Shown piece after piece: positions 61,270 through 64,000 of a stretch of 64,000 bases of DNA (positions within the stretch are counted from its first letter, which is position 1; each line of letters begins with the position of its first letter). The DNA is from an uncultured Clostridia bacterium. Lineage in GTDB: Bacteria > Bacillota > Clostridia > Saccharofermentanales > Saccharofermentanaceae. Location of the stretch: positions 22,426 to 86,425 of the forward strand of contig CAMJPC010000009.1 of NCBI GenBank assembly GCA_946407705.1. The letters are read 5' to 3'. The notes under the pieces are model-generated. The model was given only the letters and a program-made list of their open reading frames with translations, had not been told where the DNA came from and searched no databases. The translations under genes were made by a program, and so were the position numbers.

Positions 61270-63527
61270 TTCAGATCATCAAAGCTTATCTGCTTTGCCT
61301 CAAGGGACTTCTCCCTTATGTAATAACCGATTGCCGGCAGCTTGCGGATCCTGTAATATTCAGGATCCTCAACTTCAACTTCTTCAAGAAGTGAAAGACT
61401 TCTTAATACAGAACCCTTCTTAGAGAGAAGGAGCTGTACGCCCTGAGTAGTCCTGGTCGTCTTAAGCGGCACGAGTGAACACTTAAATACAACAGCCTTA
61501 TCGATGCTGCTGGTAGCAACCATATCAGGATCCTCACCCTCTGCAAGGAATTTGAAACCTACAGGCTTGCTTCCGTCAAAGAAAGCTTTGAGAAGCTTCT
61601 TTCTGTTCTGTTTGGTCTCGTATGTACTGATCGGGAATCTTGCCGCCTTACCGTTCTCAAACGCGATAAATAGGATACCCTTATAATCTGTCGTGGAAAT
61701 CATGAACATAGGCCTCTCTCCGTCTTCCATCTCAAGTTCTGAGTTAAGGAAGTGACCGAGATCGCCCGGCTTTGTGTCTGTGATATCGTATACGTGCGTT
61801 TTATAAAGATTACACTTATCAGTAAAGATGAGAAGATCAGACTTATTCTCGCACTCAAATCCCATGAAGATCTCGTCATCATCTTTTGTCTTAAGTTCAC
61901 CGGCACTCTGAAGTGACTTCATGGTGTGCTTCTTAAGATATCCGTGACGCGTGAGCATGAGATGCAGCCTGTAATCAGGGATAACCGCTGATTCGACAAA
62001 AGTCTGAGTCTCTTCCATCATGACGATCTCAGATTTTCTGGGCTGCCCGTATTTCTCCGCAACTTCCCTTAAAGTCTTAACAATAAGACCGTTGATCCTT
62101 CTGGGGCTTTCAAGTATATCCTCAGTATCTGCAATATCAGCCTTGAGCTTGTCCCTGTCGGCGATCCTGTTGAGGATATACTGCTTGTTGATATTGCGGA
62201 GCTTGATCTCTGCAACATATTCAGCCTGCTCCTCATCGATACCGAAACCTTTCATGAGGTTAGGGATAACATCAGCTTCAAGTTCAGTCTCTCTGATGAT
62301 CTTAATAGCCTTATCGATGTCCAGAAGGATAACTGCAAGACCGTCCAAAAGATGAAGTTTCTTCTTCATCTTATCGAGGTTGAACCTAAGTTCTCTGCAT
62401 ACGCAGTCTCTTCTCCACTTAAGCCACTCGTCGATGATCTGGGGAATGCCCATAACACGGGGTGTGCCGTTGATCAGGATATTGAAATTGCATGAGAACG
62501 TGTCCTCGAGCTTCGTAAATCTGAACAGCTTTGTCATAAGCTGCTCGTGATCTGTTCCCCTCTTGCAGTCGATCGTAATCTTAAGACCGTCAAGGTCCGT
62601 CTCGTCTCTGATGTCAGCGATTTCTCTTGCCTTACCGCTCTTTACGAGATCCGCGATATTATCGATTATCGCTTCAACGCTCGTGGAATAAGGTATCTCG
62701 GTGATCTCTATGAGGTTGTTGGACTTATCGATCCTGTATTTAGCCCTAACAGAGAAAGTACCCTTACCGCTGTCATAGATTGCTCTCATCTGTTCCTTGT
62801 CGTAAAGGATCTTTCCGCCGCCCGAAAAGTCAGGTGCCGGCATGATCTCAAGAAGATCGCACGCAGGATCCTTCATGTAAGCTTCAGTAGCCGCACATAC
62901 TTCAGCCAGATTGAATGAGCAGATATTGGAAGCCATACCGACGGCGATACCCTGATTCGCATTAACGAGAACCGCAGGGAAAGTCGTGGGAAGCAGCGTA
63001 GGTTCCTTAAGAGTGCCGTCATAGTTATCGACCATGTCGACGGCATCTTTATCAATGCCTTTGAAGATCTCTTCGCAGATCTTCTCAAGCCTTACTTCTG
63101 TATATCGGGGAGCTGCGCACTGCATGTCCCTTGAATACTGCTTACCGAAGTTACCCTTGGAATCAACGAACGGATGAAGCAATGAACCATTGCCTCTGGT
63201 AAGTCTTACCATCGTGTCGTAAATGGCCTGGTCGCCGTGAGGATTGAGCTTCATGGTCTGACCGACGACATTTGCTGACTTGGTCCTGTTGCCGCCCAAA
63301 AGACCCATCTTGTACATGGTATAGAGAAGCTTTCTGTGCGAAGGCTTGAAGCCGTCGATCTCAGGGATCGCACGCGATACAATGACGCTCATTGCATACG
63401 GCATGTAGTTGATCTCGAGCATGTCGGTAATAGGCTGGTCTATAGCCGGCATATCCTTTGCATTACTGTTAGTAAGCCTGCTCTTTAAGGAATCTGAATT
63501 GATATCGTCTTTTTTCTTACGTGCCAT
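61266..63527 (-). CDS. parC: Type IIA topoisomerase subunit A (topoisomerase IV ParC-like)
   Basis: 753 residues. It has the winged-helix DNA-binding region with active Tyr in AAPRYTEVRLE, SVIVSRAIPEIDGFKPSHRKLLYTM at the start, the tower and coiled coil, and a C-terminal beta-pinwheel that is shorter than in GyrA and lacks a clear GyrA box, so ParC is favoured. The segment facing quinolones reads NPHGDQAIYD, with Gln at the place of Ser83 in E. coli GyrA. It lies 5 bases after parE and breaks and rejoins DNA for decatenation. Confidence 0.9.
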   Translation of the reverse strand: MARKKKDDINSDSLKSRLTNSNAKDMPAIDQPITDMLEINYMPYAMSVIVSRAIPEIDGFKPSHRKLLYTMYKMGLLGGNRTKSANVVGQTMKLNPHGDQAIYDTMVRLTRGNGSLLHPFVDSKGNFGKQYSRDMQCAAPRYTEVRLEKICEEIFKGIDKDAVDMVDNYDGTLKEPTLLPTTFPAVLVNANQGIAVGMASNICSFNLAEVCAATEAYMKDPACDLLEIMPAPDFSGGGKILYDKEQMRAIYDSGKGTFSVRAKYRIDKSNNLIEITEIPYSTSVEAIIDNIADLVKSGKAREIADIRDETDLDGLKITIDCKRGTDHEQLMTKLFRFTKLEDTFSCNFNILINGTPRVMGIPQIIDEWLKWRRDCVCRELRFNLDKMKKKLHLLDGLAVILLDIDKAIKIIRETELEADVIPNLMKGFGIDEEQAEYVAEIKLRNINKQYILNRIADRDKLKADIADTEDILESPRRINGLIVKTLREVAEKYGQPRKSEIVMMEETQTFVESAVIPDYRLHLMLTRHGYLKKHTMKSLQSAGELKTKDDDEIFMGFECENKSDLLIFTDKCNLYKTHVYDITDTKPGDLGHFLNSELEMEDGERPMFMISTTDYKGILFIAFENGKAARFPISTYETKQNRKKLLKAFFDGSKPVGFKFLAEGEDPDMVATSSIDKAVVFKCSLVPLKTTRTTQGVQLLLSKKGSVLRSLSLLEEVEVEDPEYYRIRKLPAIGYYIREKSLEAKQISFDDLK

Positions 63528-63532
63528 TTACA

Positions 63533-64000
63533 TCACCCTAAATCAAGCATATCGAGGTATTTCTTACCGTCCATCTCGATATGGAGTTTTCTTCCTGCAA
63601 GGTTATCGCCCAAGAGCAGATCAAATACTTCAGCAGTCCTCTGTGCATCTTCGGGGCAAGCCTTGATAAGCCTTCTCGACTTCGGATTCATGGTTGTCTG
63701 CCACATCATCTCAGGCTCATTCTCACCCAGACCTTTCGATCTCTGGATCGTGCAGAGCTTGGGATCGACCTTGGCAAGGATCTCGGCCTTTTCTTTCTCA
63801 TTAAAAGCAAAGTAGGTCTCTTCCTTGGCATTCTTACCCTTTGGTCTGTATGTGATCTCGAAAAGCGGAGACTCGGCTACATACACATAACCTTTCTCGA
63901 TCAGTGTAGGAGTAAGTCTATAGAGCATGGCGAGGATAAGCGTTCTGATCTGGAATCCGTCGACGTCGGCATCGGTACAGATTATTATCTTGTTCCATCT
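63533..64000 (-). CDS. parE: Type IIA topoisomerase subunit B, C-terminal part (ParE-like; 5' end outside window)
   Basis: 155 codons are visible, open at the window end. The TOPRIM metal motif TDADVDGFQIRTLIL is followed by LAMLYRLTPTLIEKGYVY, QRSKGLGENEPEMMW and the C-terminal LLGDNLAGRKLHIEMDGKKYLDMLDLG, all standard for GyrB/ParE. ParE rather than GyrB is inferred from pairing with the parC-like gene. Confidence 0.92.
   Translation of the reverse strand, partial: RWNKIIICTDADVDGFQIRTLILAMLYRLTPTLIEKGYVYVAESPLFEITYRPKGKNAKEETYFAFNEKEKAEILAKVDPKLCTIQRSKGLGENEPEMMWQTTMNPKSRRLIKACPEDAQRTAEVFDLLLGDNLAGRKLHIEMDGKKYLDMLDLG

Overview
The window is a dense, gene-packed stretch of chromosome from a Gram-positive, low-to-moderate GC anaerobe. 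I place it in class Clostridia (Bacillota), near the Lachnospiraceae/Oscillospiraceae; a finer placement is not supported. Evidence: the Firmicute cluster def-fmt-rsmB-rlmN-PP2C-PASTA kinase-rsgA-rpe-thiN, a T-box leader on pheST, GGAGG-type ribosome binding sites at most genes, short GTGA/ATGA/TAATG overlaps, many GTG/TTG starts and a tRNA with encoded CCA. I see no insertion sequence, prophage, CRISPR array or rRNA, and no base-composition island.

Layout. 1-3167: a secreted subtilase fused to NlpC/P60 and SpaA-type domains (cut by the window edge) and a DUF5688-like protein. 3309-12409: the translation-quality and Ser/Thr phosphorylation operon. 12493-19731: an acyl-CoA-ligase-like enzyme, S-adenosylhomocysteine hydrolase, purine nucleoside phosphorylase, secA, a TrpR-like protein with a split helix-turn-helix and a small membrane protein. 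19837-22485: a TadE/DUF5702 pseudopilin-like cluster with a frameshift. 22685-26498: pheST with its T-box leader. 26507-35574: an MBL hydrolase, a methylglyoxal-synthase-like protein, mrdA-mreD-mreC, a SEC-C protein, icd, holA and a GH25 lysozyme lipoprotein. 35700-37643 (+): a DUF2142 membrane protein. 37636-39966: comEC. 40061-45573 (+): engB, two unequal PRPP synthetase paralogues, a small membrane protein and rqcH. 45570-49914: queH, ruvBAC and pyrimidine nucleoside phosphorylase. 50014-51138 (+): an oxidoreductase. 51191-59244: tRNA-Lys, then a TerY-P-like signalling locus (coiled-coil protein, membrane-anchored PP2C, VWA protein, PIN-like/kinase fusion), a MutS-like membrane ATPase, a sirtuin with a histone-H1-like tail and a PH-domain protein. 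59371-64000: a degenerate deacetylase-like protein and topoisomerase genes parC/parE.

Most genes are housekeeping: translation, ribosome rescue, recombination, cell-wall synthesis and nucleotide salvage. The most novel content is the phosphorylation locus at 51.3-59.2 kb. There a kinase, a phosphatase and a VWA protein sit with accessory proteins, three of which end in similar acidic/aromatic C-terminal peptides. The second is a 10-bp-period repeat (ACCGACAAAA) found three times in a row upstream of both comEC and the pseudopilin cluster, which suggests a shared regulator of DNA uptake and pilus-like genes. All functional calls come from reading motifs by eye; no database search was run.
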